Of a stretch of DNA of 64,000 nt, positions 46,273 through 54,738 are shown in pieces. Origin of the DNA: Shinella zoogloeoides (GTDB lineage Bacteria; Pseudomonadota; Alphaproteobacteria; Rhizobiales; Rhizobiaceae); the NCBI RefSeq assembly GCF_030733845.1, contig NZ_CP132311.1, forward strand, positions 933,501 to 997,500, given 5' to 3'. How positions within the stretch are numbered: position 1 is the first letter of the stretch; each line of letters starts with the position of its first letter. A program made the position numbers and the translations under genes. Below the pieces are notes generated by a model, which was not told the DNA's origin, searched no databases, and saw nothing but the letters and a program-made list of their open reading frames with translations.

Positions 46273-47643
46273 TTAGATACGCGGCAGGTAGGTCTGGTAG
46301 TCGAAATCCGAGACCGTGCGCAGATAGGTGATGGCCTCCTTGCGCTTGGTGTCGCCGTAGAGCTTCTGGTACTCCGCGCCGAAGGCATCCTTGATGAAGG
46401 GCGATGCGGAAAATTCTTCCACGGCCGTCAGGAAGTCGTGGGTGAGGCGCTTGGCGTCCGGCGCGTCCTTGCCGGGCTCCGTCACCGGGCCGGGATCGAG
46501 GTCTTCGTCGAGGCCGAGCAGGATGCCGCCGAGGATCGCGGTCAACAACAGGTACGGATTGACGTCGGCGCCCGCCACACGGTGCTCGACGCGCGCGGCC
46601 GGGCCGTCCTTGTCCGGAATGCGGATCGCCGTGCCGCGATGGCCGAAGCCCCAGGTCAGGTCGACCGGGGCGAAGGAGCCCGGCTGGAAGCGGCGGTAGG
46701 AATTGGCGAAAGGCGCGAAGACGAGCTGCGCATCGCGCATCGTCTGGAGCATGCCGGCGCAGACCGATTTCAGCTTGGCCGGCTCGCCGCCTTTGGCATC
46801 GAGGATGTTCCGGCCGTCCTTGTCGATGACGCTGCAATGGACGTGCAGGCCCGAGCCGGCCTGGTCGGCATAGGGCTTTGCCATGCAGGTGGATTTAAGG
46901 CCGAAGCGGCGCGCGGCCTGCTCGGCGATGCGCTTGAGGTAGATGCAATCGTCGGCGGCAGCGAGCGCATCCGGCCGGTGCAGGAGATTGATCTCGAATT
47001 GGCCGGGGCCGAATTCCGCCGTCGTGGCATCGGCGGGCAGGTCCATGGCCTTCGCCCAGGCACGCACGGTCTGGAGATAGCCGTCCAGTTCATCCGTCGC
47101 GCGCATGTCGTAGAGCTGGAAGCCGTTGGGCGTGTCGCGATACATCAATCCGGCCGGCGGGCGCGGCTTGCCGGTCTCGCGCCAGTCGTCCTCGACCACG
47201 TAGAATTCGAGTTCGGTCGCCACGACCGGCGTCAAACCCCTGTCTTCGAAGCGCTTCAGCATGCGCGCGAGGATGGCGCGCGGGTCCATGAAGGAAGCGC
47301 TGCCGTCGAATTCGTGCATGGTGGCGAGCACCTGGCGCGAGCCTTCGGGCGCCCAGGGCATGGCGGTCAGCGAGCGGCGGTCGGGAATGCACACCCCATC
47401 GGGATCGCCGACGGAAAGGGACAGGCCTGTAATGTCGTCGTTGTCGTCGCCCCAGATGTCGAGCGACTGGGTGGAGGAGGGCAGGCGCACCGAGCCGTCC
47501 CAGATTTTCTTCTCGCCTTCGGGCGGAACCTGCTTGCCGCGCAGGTCGCCGTTCATGCCGACGAGGAGGATTTCGATGCGGGCCGGGGCATCGGTGGGGG
47601 CATTGGCGGGCGGCGAACCGGCTGCCGTCTTGTGGTTTGTCAT
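46273..47643 (-). CDS. Glutamine synthetase-family protein, gamma-glutamylpolyamine synthetase type
   Basis: 456 aa from the ATG at 47643 (MTNHKTAAGSPP). GS beta-grasp and catalytic domains: ATELEFYVVEDDWR, TAEFGPGQFEINL, GSGLHVHCSVIDKDGRN and RVEHRVAGADVNPYL contain the metal-binding Glu/His residues. It differs from assimilatory GlnA and groups by style with PuuA/SpuI enzymes that glutamylate putrescine or related amines. The divergent class III aminotransferase supports a polyamine pathway. Confidence 0.8.
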   Translation of the reverse strand: MTNHKTAAGSPPANAPTDAPARIEILLVGMNGDLRGKQVPPEGEKKIWDGSVRLPSSTQSLDIWGDDNDDITGLSLSVGDPDGVCIPDRRSLTAMPWAPEGSRQVLATMHEFDGSASFMDPRAILARMLKRFEDRGLTPVVATELEFYVVEDDWRETGKPRPPAGLMYRDTPNGFQLYDMRATDELDGYLQTVRAWAKAMDLPADATTAEFGPGQFEINLLHRPDALAAADDCIYLKRIAEQAARRFGLKSTCMAKPYADQAGSGLHVHCSVIDKDGRNILDAKGGEPAKLKSVCAGMLQTMRDAQLVFAPFANSYRRFQPGSFAPVDLTWGFGHRGTAIRIPDKDGPAARVEHRVAGADVNPYLLLTAILGGILLGLDEDLDPGPVTEPGKDAPDAKRLTHDFLTAVEEFSASPFIKDAFGAEYQKLYGDTKRKEAITYLRTVSDFDYQTYLPRI

Positions 47644-47707
47644 GGTGCCTGCTTTGGTTTGGCGGGAGGCCTGGACAAGAAATTTTGCTTTCGCTCGATC
47701 TCTTGCC

Positions 47708-47730
47708 AAATGCCTGTTGTATGGGCATTT
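47708..47730. promoter_or_regulatory. AAATGCC-N9-GGCATTT dyad between the polyamine genes
   Basis: A perfect 7-bp inverted repeat in the 147-nt gap between the divergent GS-like and aminotransferase genes. Central position suggests one operator for both. The regulator is not in the window. Confidence 0.5.
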
Positions 47731-47790
47731 TCGTAACCCATTCTGTCCCGCCGTTCAATAAGGCGGGTCTACCCCTGAGGATGTAGTCAA

Positions 47791-49164
47791 ATGTCGAAGA
47801 CCAGTGCAGCAGCCGTATCCAACCTCGGTGCCCTCGATGCCGCCCATCACCTTCATCCCTTCTCGGACATGAAGAAGCTGAGTGCGACCGGCACGCGCAT
47901 CATCGAGCGTGGCGAGGGCTCGTACATCTTCGACAATCACGGCAAGCGCTATCTCGACGGCTTCGCCGGCCTCTGGTGCGTCAATATCGGCTATGGCCGC
48001 AAGGAGATCGCGGACGCCGTCGTGCGCCAGATGAACGAGCTGCCCTATTACAACACGTTCTTCGGCACCACGACGCCGCCCGCCGTTCTTCTCGCCCAGA
48101 AGATCGCCTCCCATGCCGGCCCGAACATCAACCGCGTGTTCTTCACCGGCTCGGGTTCCGAGGCGAACGACACCTGGTTCCGCATGGCCCGCGTCTATTG
48201 GGGCGCCATGGGCAAGCCGACCAAGAAGGCGATCATCGCCCGCAAGAACGGCTATCACGGCTCCACCGTCGCCGGAGCCTCGCTCGGCGGCATGAAGTGG
48301 ATGCACGAGCAGGGCGACCTGCCGATCGCCGGCATCCACCATATCGACCAGCCCTTCTGGTACGCGGAGGGCGGCGATCTCACCTCCGACGAGTTCGGCC
48401 TGAAGATGGCGCGCCAGCTCGAGGAGAAGATCGATGAGCTCGGCGAGGACAATGTCGCCGCTTTCGTCGCCGAGCCGATCCAGGGTGCGGGTGGCGTCAT
48501 CGTTCCGCCGACCACCTACTGGCCGGAAATCGCCCGTATCTGCAAGGCGCGCAACATCCTGCTCGTCTGTGATGAAGTGATCTGCGGCTTCGGCCGCACC
48601 GGCCACTGGTTCGGCCACCAGCATTTCGGCGTCGAGCCGGATCTGGCGCCGATCGCCAAGGGCCTTTCCTCCGGTTATCTCCCGATCGGCGGCGTCATGG
48701 TTTCCGATCGCGTCGGCAATGTGCTGGTGGAAGAGGTAGGCGATTTCAACCACGGCTTCACCTATTCCGGTCACCCGGTCTGCGCCGCCGCCGCGCTGGA
48801 GAACATCCGCATCATCGAGGATGAAAAACTCGTCGAGCGCGTGCACGACGATATCGGCCCCTATCTCGCCGCCGGCCTGAAATCGCTGGAAGACCTGCCG
48901 ATCGTCGGCGAGGTCCAGCAGGTCGGCCTGATGGCCGCCGTGCAGCTTGCCGAGGACAAGACGACGCGCAAGCGCTTCGAGGACAAGGAAAAGGCCGGCG
49001 TCACCGTGCGCAACCATTGCCTGGAAAACGGCCTCGTCCTTCGCGCCACCGGCGACCGCATGCTCTTCTCCCCGCCGCTGGTCATCACTCATGCCGAAGT
49101 CGACCAGATGGTCGAGATCACCCGCAAGGGGCTGGAACATGCCTGGAAGGTGATGACGGCCTGA
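47791..49164 (+). CDS. Class III aminotransferase, putrescine/omega-amino acid:pyruvate type
   Basis: 457 aa. PLP-binding lysine K290 in LAPIAKGLSSGYLPIGGVMV; GSGSEANDTWFRMA and LVCDEVICGFGRTG are the class III signatures. Close in style to SpuC/putrescine-pyruvate and beta-alanine-pyruvate transaminases (about 455 aa). Moves an amino group from a diamine or omega-amino acid to pyruvate. Divergent from the GS-like gene, suggesting joint amine degradation. Confidence 0.85.
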   Translation: MSKTSAAAVSNLGALDAAHHLHPFSDMKKLSATGTRIIERGEGSYIFDNHGKRYLDGFAGLWCVNIGYGRKEIADAVVRQMNELPYYNTFFGTTTPPAVLLAQKIASHAGPNINRVFFTGSGSEANDTWFRMARVYWGAMGKPTKKAIIARKNGYHGSTVAGASLGGMKWMHEQGDLPIAGIHHIDQPFWYAEGGDLTSDEFGLKMARQLEEKIDELGEDNVAAFVAEPIQGAGGVIVPPTTYWPEIARICKARNILLVCDEVICGFGRTGHWFGHQHFGVEPDLAPIAKGLSSGYLPIGGVMVSDRVGNVLVEEVGDFNHGFTYSGHPVCAAAALENIRIIEDEKLVERVHDDIGPYLAAGLKSLEDLPIVGEVQQVGLMAAVQLAEDKTTRKRFEDKEKAGVTVRNHCLENGLVLRATGDRMLFSPPLVITHAEVDQMVEITRKGLEHAWKVMTA

Positions 49165-49170
49165 TCGGCA

Positions 49171-49560
49171 TCAGGCGACCCGAAGGCCGAGATGTTCGGC
49201 CATCGGGTCGAAGTCCCTGTCGGCATGCAGCAGGCTGTAATCGTGCTCGATGCAATAGGTGCCGATGATGAGGTCCACGGTCTTGCGGATGGTTATGCCC
49301 TTTGAACGCAGTTTACGATAGTTGCCTGCGGCTTTGACCGCTATCTGCGGAGAGAGCATGGGCACCACCGTGTAGCGCACCAACCCCTTGTGAATGTTTG
49401 CCGCATGTCGGTCGTTGTGGGCTCCTCGGAGAATTTCGAGAAGAATGATGTCGCCCATGATGATCTCGGGGCCGTCGGACAAGGCTCTGAGGCGTGTCGT
49501 CTCGGGCGTGGAGGCGCCGCGCAGGGCAGCGATCCACACCGAACTATCGGCAATGATCAT
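49171..49560 (-). CDS. vapC: VapC-type toxin (PIN-domain ribonuclease)
   Basis: 129 aa. PIN fold with acidic residues: D5 in MIIADSSVWIAAL, E in GDIILLEILRG, D in KTVDLIIGTYC and D in LLHADRDFDPMA. These coordinate Mg2+ for RNA cleavage, typically of tRNA or rRNA. Start overlaps the antitoxin stop by 4 nt (ATGA). Confidence 0.88.
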   Translation of the reverse strand: MIIADSSVWIAALRGASTPETTRLRALSDGPEIIMGDIILLEILRGAHNDRHAANIHKGLVRYTVVPMLSPQIAVKAAGNYRKLRSKGITIRKTVDLIIGTYCIEHDYSLLHADRDFDPMAEHLGLRVA

Positions 49561-49787
49561 TGCGCCGCGTCTTTACCGAAATCCTCGGAAGGATCGATAT
49601 CGGTTCGCATCGCGTCAAGGTCGCCTTCCCATCCCATGCCCCAAAGCTCATCCAAGGCTTGCCGACGATAGCCATTTTCGACGAATTGCCGCAGCGCGAG
49701 TTCGACGGTCGCTTTTTTCGTCGCCAAACCTGAAAGCTCCATAGCCTTGGCGATCAAGTCGTCATCGATCTCTATGTTGGTACGCAT
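49557..49787 (-). CDS. vapB: VapB-type antitoxin
   Basis: 76 aa from the ATG at 49787 (MRTNIEIDDDLIAKAMELSG); an upstream ATG at 49820 lies in the operator palindrome. The VapB_antitoxin N-terminal ribbon-helix-helix (TNIEIDDDLI ... TKKATVELALRQFV) binds DNA; the C-terminal acidic tail (DLDAMRTDIDPSEDFGKD) should cover the toxin active site. Translationally coupled to vapC. Confidence 0.88.
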   Translation of the reverse strand: MRTNIEIDDDLIAKAMELSGLATKKATVELALRQFVENGYRRQALDELWGMGWEGDLDAMRTDIDPSEDFGKDAAQ

Positions 49788-49798
49788 CTCAGCCTCAT

Positions 49799-49824
49799 GT
49801 GTATGGGGTTGATCCATCATACAC
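49799..49824. promoter_or_regulatory. vapBC operator dyad
   Basis: GTGTATG (49799-49805) and CATACAC (49818-49824) are perfect complements, 12 nt apart, 12 nt upstream of vapB. It is the expected autoregulatory site. Confidence 0.6.
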
Positions 49825-49847
49825 CAAGACGGGATCGCTCACAAATA

Positions 49848-51350
49848 TTACTGGAACGCCGTCTCGAAGAAGCTCCGCAGCTTGCGCGAATGCAACTTCT
49901 CCGTCGGCATGCCCGCCAGCTTTTCCAGCGCCCTTATGCCGATCCGCAGGTGCTGGTTCACCTGGGTACGGTAGAAGGCCGTCGCCATGCCGGGGAGCTT
50001 CAGTTCGCCGTGCAGCGGCTTGTCGGAAACGCACAGCAGCGTGCCGTAGGGCACGCGGAAGCGGAAGCCGTTGGCGGCGATGGTGGCCGATTCCATGTCG
50101 AGCGCGATGGCGCGCGACTGGGAAAGGCGCTTCACCGGTCCGCGCTGGTCGCGCAGTTCCCAGTTGCGGTTGTCGATGGTGGCGACGGTGCCGGTGCGCA
50201 TGATGCGCTTGAGGTCGTAGCCTTCGAGGCCCGTTACCTCTTCCACGGCGCTTTCCAGCGCCACCTGCACCTCGGCGAGCGCCGGGATCGGCACCCAGAC
50301 CGGCAGGTCGTCGTCGAGCACATGGTCCTCGCGCACATAGGCATGTGCCAGCACGTAATCACCGAGCGTCTGGCTGTTGCGAAGGCCGGCGCAATGGCCG
50401 AGCATCAGCCAGGCATGCGGACGCAGCACGGCGATGTGGTCGGTGATCGTCTTGGCGTTGGAGGGGCCGACACCGATATTGACGAGCGTGATGCCGCCAT
50501 GGCCCTTCTTCTTGATGTGGTAGGCCGGCATCTGCGGCAGGCGGCCGGGCGTGATGTTTGGCTCCGGCTTGTCGGCGCCGGCGGGCGTGATGAGATTGCC
50601 GGGCTCGACGAAGGCCGTATAGCCGTTGCCGCCCTCCGCCATCTGCTGGCGCGCCCATTCGCAGAACTCGTCCACATAGAACTGGTAGTTCGTGAAGAGC
50701 ACGAAGTTCTGGAAGTGGTTGGCGCTCGTCGCCGTGTAGTGGCTGAGGCGGGCGAGCGAATAGTCAATCCGCTGCGCGGTGAACGGGCCGAGCGGCGAGG
50801 GCTCGCCGGGGCCGGGCTCGTAGGCGCCGTTGGCGATCTCGTCGTCGGTATTGGTCAGGTCGGGCGCGTCGAACAGGTCGCGCAGCGGCAGCTCGATGCC
50901 CCCGGCGATTTCCGCCTCGACATAGGCGCCTTCGCCGAAGGCGAAATGCAGCGGAATGGGCGTCGTCGATTCCGAGACGATGACGCGCACACCGTGGTTG
51001 CGCATCAAGAGGCCCAGTTGCTCCTTGAGATAGTGCCGGAAGAGTTTCGGGCGGGTGATGGTCGTCGTGTAGACGCCGGGCGAGGCGACGTAGCCATAGG
51101 AAAGGCGGGAATCGACATGGCCGAAGCTGGTCGTCTCGATGCTGACCTGCGGATAGCAGGCGCGAAAGCGCGTTTCCGGCGTGCCGGATTTGCCGAGCGA
51201 CACGAAGGCGTCGGTCAGGAACGTCGTATTGCGTTCGTAAAGCGCTTGAAGGGCATCGACGGCGGCCACCGGATCATCGAAGGACTGGGCCTCGTAGGGT
51301 TCCGGCGTGGCGAAGGAAAGGGGTCTCGGCGAGAAGATTCGTTTGCTCAT
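49848..51350 (-). CDS. amn: AMP nucleosidase
   Basis: 500 aa. N-terminal AMNp_N domain and a C-terminal phosphorylase-like catalytic domain with GHGGITLVNIGVGPSNAKTI and ALDMESATIAANGFRFRVPY. Hydrolyses AMP to adenine and ribose 5-phosphate (EC 3.2.2.4), part of purine salvage and energy-charge control. Length is normal. No strong ribosome site is visible before the ATG at 51350. Confidence 0.93.
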   Translation of the reverse strand: MSKRIFSPRPLSFATPEPYEAQSFDDPVAAVDALQALYERNTTFLTDAFVSLGKSGTPETRFRACYPQVSIETTSFGHVDSRLSYGYVASPGVYTTTITRPKLFRHYLKEQLGLLMRNHGVRVIVSESTTPIPLHFAFGEGAYVEAEIAGGIELPLRDLFDAPDLTNTDDEIANGAYEPGPGEPSPLGPFTAQRIDYSLARLSHYTATSANHFQNFVLFTNYQFYVDEFCEWARQQMAEGGNGYTAFVEPGNLITPAGADKPEPNITPGRLPQMPAYHIKKKGHGGITLVNIGVGPSNAKTITDHIAVLRPHAWLMLGHCAGLRNSQTLGDYVLAHAYVREDHVLDDDLPVWVPIPALAEVQVALESAVEEVTGLEGYDLKRIMRTGTVATIDNRNWELRDQRGPVKRLSQSRAIALDMESATIAANGFRFRVPYGTLLCVSDKPLHGELKLPGMATAFYRTQVNQHLRIGIRALEKLAGMPTEKLHSRKLRSFFETAFQ

Positions 51351-51410
51351 GAATCACTATAGTTGCTGTTATTTGACAAGCAAACGACAAGTTCGGCGTG
51401 CCCGCAAGCC

Positions 51411-51731
51411 TTATCGCGGAGCTGCCAGGATGATGCCCGCGCCGGCGAGCGCCAGCGTCGCGCCGGCGACGTCGAAACGGTCCGGCTGCATCCCTTCGGC
51501 GAACCACAGCCAGAGCAGCGAGGCGGCGATATAGACCCCGCCATAGGCCGCATAGGCCCGGCCGGCAAAAGCGCTGTCGACCTGCGTCAGCAGCCAGCCG
51601 AAAAGGGCAAGCGAGGCCATGCCGGGAAGAAGCCAGAGAATGGATTTGTCGAGCCGCCACCAGGCCCAGAAGGCAAAGCAGCCGGCGATTTCGGCAAGGG
51701 CTGCGAGGGAAAAGACAAGGAGGGACTTCAT
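51411..51731 (-). CDS. YnfA/UPF0060 family membrane protein
   Basis: 106 aa with four hydrophobic segments. Family marks: [18 protein letters not shown] and [20 protein letters not shown]. Resembles small multidrug-resistance proteins in size and topology; the function is not established. Downstream of, and possibly co-transcribed with, neither neighbour with certainty. Confidence 0.9.
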   Translation of the reverse strand: MKSLLVFSLAALAEIAGCFAFWAWWRLDKSILWLLPGMASLALFGWLLTQVDSAFAGRAYAAYGGVYIAASLLWLWFAEGMQPDRFDVAGATLALAGAGIILAAPR

Positions 51732-51801
51732 CCTGTGCTCCGGGCGCTCGGTGGTGGGCCGGCCGGGTTTAGCACGGATCGAGGACGTGGACAGTGCCGT
51801 G

Positions 51802-51978
51802 TCAGCTCATCGACTGGCGCTGGAGGGTGACGAAGAGCACCAGGCCGGCGCCCTGCTTTTCGATGCCGAGGCTGCCCGCATTGCTCCAGGCAAGCGCGCC
51901 GACCGGGGCGATCATCATCGCCGAAAGGGCAAGGATGCGCAGCGCGACGGCGGACGTGTGGATGAGGGCGGTCATCAT
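51802..51978 (-). CDS. Small hypothetical membrane/secreted protein, 58 aa
   Basis: ATG at 51978. Begins [20 protein letters not shown], with one hydrophobic segment through [12 protein letters not shown]; the second half is [20 protein letters not shown]. It follows the 54-aa ORF by 32 nt on the same strand. A longer frame on this strand is not credible because the first part is His/Arg-rich. No family recognised. Confidence 0.5.
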   Translation of the reverse strand: MMTALIHTSAVALRILALSAMMIAPVGALAWSNAGSLGIEKQGAGLVLFVTLQRQSMS

Positions 51979-52010
51979 CTCGGTTTCTTTCAGGAGCGTT
52001 TCGGTCGGTA

Positions 52011-52175
52011 TCAGAGCGAGGCGCGGCACATTTCCGGCGCCGAGCATGCGGCGAGCTTGCCGGTGGTGTTGTGCGTGCTGCGGCGGTAATCGGTCTCGAC
52101 GGCGGCGGCCAGCATGATCGCGAAGATGGCCATCAGGAGCGTGATGATGGTCAGGCGGCGAGCGAGGATGTCCAT
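52011..52175 (-). CDS. Small hypothetical membrane-anchored protein, 54 aa
   Basis: ATG at 52175 preceded by GGGGGAAC. MDILARRLTIITLLMAIFAI opens a hydrophobic helix of about 20 residues (a signal anchor), then a short periplasmic tail with two cysteines (LAACSAPEMCRASL). Probably the first gene of a two-gene unit. No family recognised. Confidence 0.55.
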   Translation of the reverse strand: MDILARRLTIITLLMAIFAIMLAAAVETDYRRSTHNTTGKLAACSAPEMCRASL

Positions 52176-52302
52176 GGTGTTCCCCCATGTGGAATGTTTC
52201 GGTGTACCCCTTGTCGCATTCCGGGACTGAACGCTCCCTGAGAGGCCGGTTCATCTCCCGTTCAGGAACGGTGTGATTCGCCCTTCCGGCTCCTCAAACA
52301 AA

Positions 52303-52329
52303 AAAGCCGGCGTCAGGAACGCCGGCTTT
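52303..52329 (-). terminator. Rho-independent terminator of the DUF2147 gene
   Basis: Arms AAAGCCGGCGT (52303-52313) and ACGCCGGCTTT (52319-52329), loop CAGGA. On the minus strand the stem is followed by TTTTTTG, 22 nt after the DUF2147 stop. Confidence 0.85.
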
Positions 52330-52350
52330 CGTGAGGTGATGTGCGGGATG

Positions 52351-52689
52351 TCAGAGCCGCGACCAGGTCTGCGATTTGCAGAGAACCGCGAGTACGCAGC
52401 CCTTCATGCGCAGCGACTTGCCGCTGACCGAGCCGGAGCCGCTATAGGTCTTGTCCGTCTCGGGGTCGGTGATCGAGCCGCTATAGTCGTTGCCCGATCC
52501 GCTCAGCTTGCCGATGCTCTTGCCGGCATGCTTGCCCGTCTTCAGCGTGATGCAGAAGCTGCCGCCGCACTTGGCGATGGCGGCGGTCGCGCCGCTCGCC
52601 GTCTTCCAGTTGCCTTCGATCGGTTCCGCGGCAAGGGCGATGCCCGGAGCGACCAGAAGGGCGGCGGCGATCCATGTCCTCAGTTTCAT
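52351..52689 (-). CDS. DUF2147-family secreted protein
   Basis: 112 aa. Signal peptide MKLRTWIAAALLVAPGIALA, then the DUF2147 core EGNWKTASGATAAIAKCGGS and GCVLAVLCKSQTWSRL. Four cysteines in the mature part may form two disulfides. The family is found in envelope proteins of alphaproteobacteria; function unknown. AGGAGG precedes the start. Confidence 0.88.
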   Translation of the reverse strand: MKLRTWIAAALLVAPGIALAAEPIEGNWKTASGATAAIAKCGGSFCITLKTGKHAGKSIGKLSGSGNDYSGSITDPETDKTYSGSGSVSGKSLRMKGCVLAVLCKSQTWSRL

Positions 52690-53061
52690 TCTCTTCCTCC
52701 TCCAGAATGAGAGCCCGAATATATCTTACGCACACGTAAAGGTAAATATGCCCGATCGCTGGTTTTTCGCGTGTTTTCGGCGAGGCCGGACGGGAGAAAA
52801 ACGAAGGCCCAGAACGTGCGGTCGTTTGCGGTGGTTAGCGAAAGGTTGAAATCGCCGGTTGAACAATCCGTAAATTTTGAAGCAAATCCGCCGGATTCCA
52901 GCGGCTCCGATGTTTAACGAAAACCCAATTTTACCAAGCGTTTGGATTTTGTTCGTCTCAAATTAAGCATGCATTTTAAGCGCATTTTGAAAGGCCCGCG
53001 GCATAGTGGAGCCATAAGACGAGCACGGAGAAACCGGCCGGCAAAACTCTGAAGGAAGACC
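52690..53061. other. AT-richer intergenic region upstream of the Sel1 gene
   Basis: About 370 nt without a clear gene. Close to the DUF2147 start it holds TTACG-CACA-CGTAA (52726-52739), a perfect 5-bp dyad sharing half-sites with the palindrome upstream of ETF-QO. The rest is AT-rich relative to the window and should carry the Sel1 promoter, which I cannot place exactly. Confidence 0.45.
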
Positions 53062-53142
53062 ATGCCGCAGAAGACGGCAGGCGCCAGAGGAGGCCCGAAA
53101 GGGCAGGTAAAACAGGATAATACGAGCAGTAAACCGAGTTAG
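53062..53142 (+). CDS. Possible 26-aa leader ORF before the Sel1 gene
   Basis: ATG at 53062 with AAGGAAGACC upstream, stop TAG at 53140, 15 nt before the Sel1 start. Starts MPQKTAGARGG; basic and glycine-rich. The coding DNA contains a GCCC-GAAA-GGGC hairpin. Could be a translated small protein, a leader, or a chance frame in a structured 5' UTR. Confidence 0.3.
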   Translation: MPQKTAGARGGPKGQVKQDNTSSKPS

Positions 53143-53157
53143 ACAGGGACAATCGAA

Positions 53158-53427
53158 ATGGCACGCTTTGACTTTCAGACCACCGAAACGGCCGCCATGA
53201 CGGGCGGTGAGAGCCGCGCTGAAATCTTCTGCGACATGGGCCTCATGTATGCCACGGGCCGCGGCTGCGACGTCGATCTGGTGCAGGCGCACAAGTGGCT
53301 CAACATCGCTGCCATCAAGGGTTGCGAACGCGCCGCCGAGCTGCGCGGCGACCTTGCCGCGACGATGACGAAGACCGACCTCGCACTGGCGCTGCGCGCC
53401 GCCCGCGAGTGGATGACGGTGCACTGA
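53158..53427 (+). CDS. Sel1-repeat protein, small
   Basis: 89 aa. One or two Sel1-like repeats: AEIFCDMGLMYATGRGCDVD followed by LVQAHKWLNIAAIKGCERAA, the pattern of solenoid helices used in protein binding. No signal peptide. Small Sel1 proteins of this type are conserved in Rhizobiaceae; role unknown, likely an adaptor. Confidence 0.82.
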   Translation: MARFDFQTTETAAMTGGESRAEIFCDMGLMYATGRGCDVDLVQAHKWLNIAAIKGCERAAELRGDLAATMTKTDLALALRAAREWMTVH

Positions 53428-53505
53428 TAGGGGCGCGTCGACAGCGGGCGGACGAGCATCTGCGGCCTAGAAGAAAAAGACCTGCGGGCCGCAGCAGACC
53501 GCCGC

Positions 53506-54621
53506 CTACTTGCCGACTGCCTTCAAGACCTTCGGCAACGCTTCCTCCAGCAACGCCATGTCGCCTTCCGGCCCCACGCTGATGCGGATGCACCGGTTGT
53601 GGGGGGCGACGCCCGGCATGCGGATGAAGACGCCGTGTTCCATCAGGCCGTCGACGATGGCCCGGGCGTGGGTGCCGTCCCGGCCGCAATCGACGGTGAC
53701 GAAATTGGTGGCGGAGGCGAGCGGCGAGAGGCCGTTGGAACGCGCGATCCCCGCGATGCGCTCGCGGGACGCGGCAATGCGGGCGATGACGTCGGCAAGA
53801 TAGGCCTGGTCCTTCAAGGCCGCGAGCGCCGCCTCGACCGAGACCCGCGCCATGCCGAAATGATTTCGGATCTTGTCGAAGGCCTGCGCATTGCCGAGCG
53901 TGCCGATCGCATAGCCGATCCGCGCGCCGGCAAGGCCGTAGGCTTTCGAGAAGGTGCGCATGCGCAGGATGTTCGGCTGGCCGATCAGCGCACCGATGGA
54001 CGGAATGGTGCCGGCCGGCGCTGTCTCGCCATAGGCCTCGTCGAGAACGAGCAGCGTCGTTTCGGGAAGCGCCCGCGCAAAGGAGACCACGCTGTCGGCA
54101 TCCCACCAGCTTCCCATCGGATTGTCGGGATTGGCGAAATAGACGAGCGGCGCCTCTTCGCGGCGCACGGCCTCCAGAAGGCCGTCGAGGTCCTCCCGGT
54201 CGCCGGAATAGGGCACCGTGACCAGCCGCCCGCCAAATCCGTTCACATGGTAGTTGAAGGTGGGATAACCGCCGAGCGAAGTCACGACCGGCGTGCCCGG
54301 CTCGATGACGAGGCGTGCGATCTCGCCGAGCAGCCCGTCGATGCCGCCGCCGACCGCGATATTGTCGCGCGAAACGCCGTGATGCAGGGCAAGCGCCTCG
54401 CGCAGCTCGAAATTCTCCGGATCGCTGTACATCCAGGTCGTCCCGGCCGCCGCACGCATCGCCTCCAGAACGGAAGGGGCGGGGCCGAAGCCGCTTTCAT
54501 TGGCGCCGATGCGGGCTTTCACGGCAAGGCCGCGATTGCGCTCGATGGCTTCCGGCCCGACGAAGGGAACGGTTGCCGGCAGGGACTGGGCGAGGGCGGT
54601 AAAGCGGGAGAATGCGGACAT
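53506..54621 (-). CDS. Histidinol-phosphate aminotransferase-like PLP enzyme
   Basis: 371 aa from the ATG at 54621 (MSAFSRFTALAQSLPATVPF). Class I/II aminotransferase fold, PLP lysine K226 in RTFSKAYGLAGARIGY, and the ANPDNPMGSWW and LDEAYGE blocks. HisC-type enzymes of rhizobia often act on histidinol phosphate or on aromatic amino acids; no his genes are nearby, so the substrate is open. No strong ribosome site at this start. Confidence 0.82.
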   Translation of the reverse strand: MSAFSRFTALAQSLPATVPFVGPEAIERNRGLAVKARIGANESGFGPAPSVLEAMRAAAGTTWMYSDPENFELREALALHHGVSRDNIAVGGGIDGLLGEIARLVIEPGTPVVTSLGGYPTFNYHVNGFGGRLVTVPYSGDREDLDGLLEAVRREEAPLVYFANPDNPMGSWWDADSVVSFARALPETTLLVLDEAYGETAPAGTIPSIGALIGQPNILRMRTFSKAYGLAGARIGYAIGTLGNAQAFDKIRNHFGMARVSVEAALAALKDQAYLADVIARIAASRERIAGIARSNGLSPLASATNFVTVDCGRDGTHARAIVDGLMEHGVFIRMPGVAPHNRCIRISVGPEGDMALLEEALPKVLKAVGK

Positions 54622-54738
54622 GAAAGCGCCTGGAGATCGGTGGAACGGTCGGGAGGCCGCCAGCCGGTCGACGCAAGGCGCCCGCCGGAATCGGCTTTCC
54701 GTGGGCACCCTAGCCAATAAAGCGGGAAGGTGAAACGG

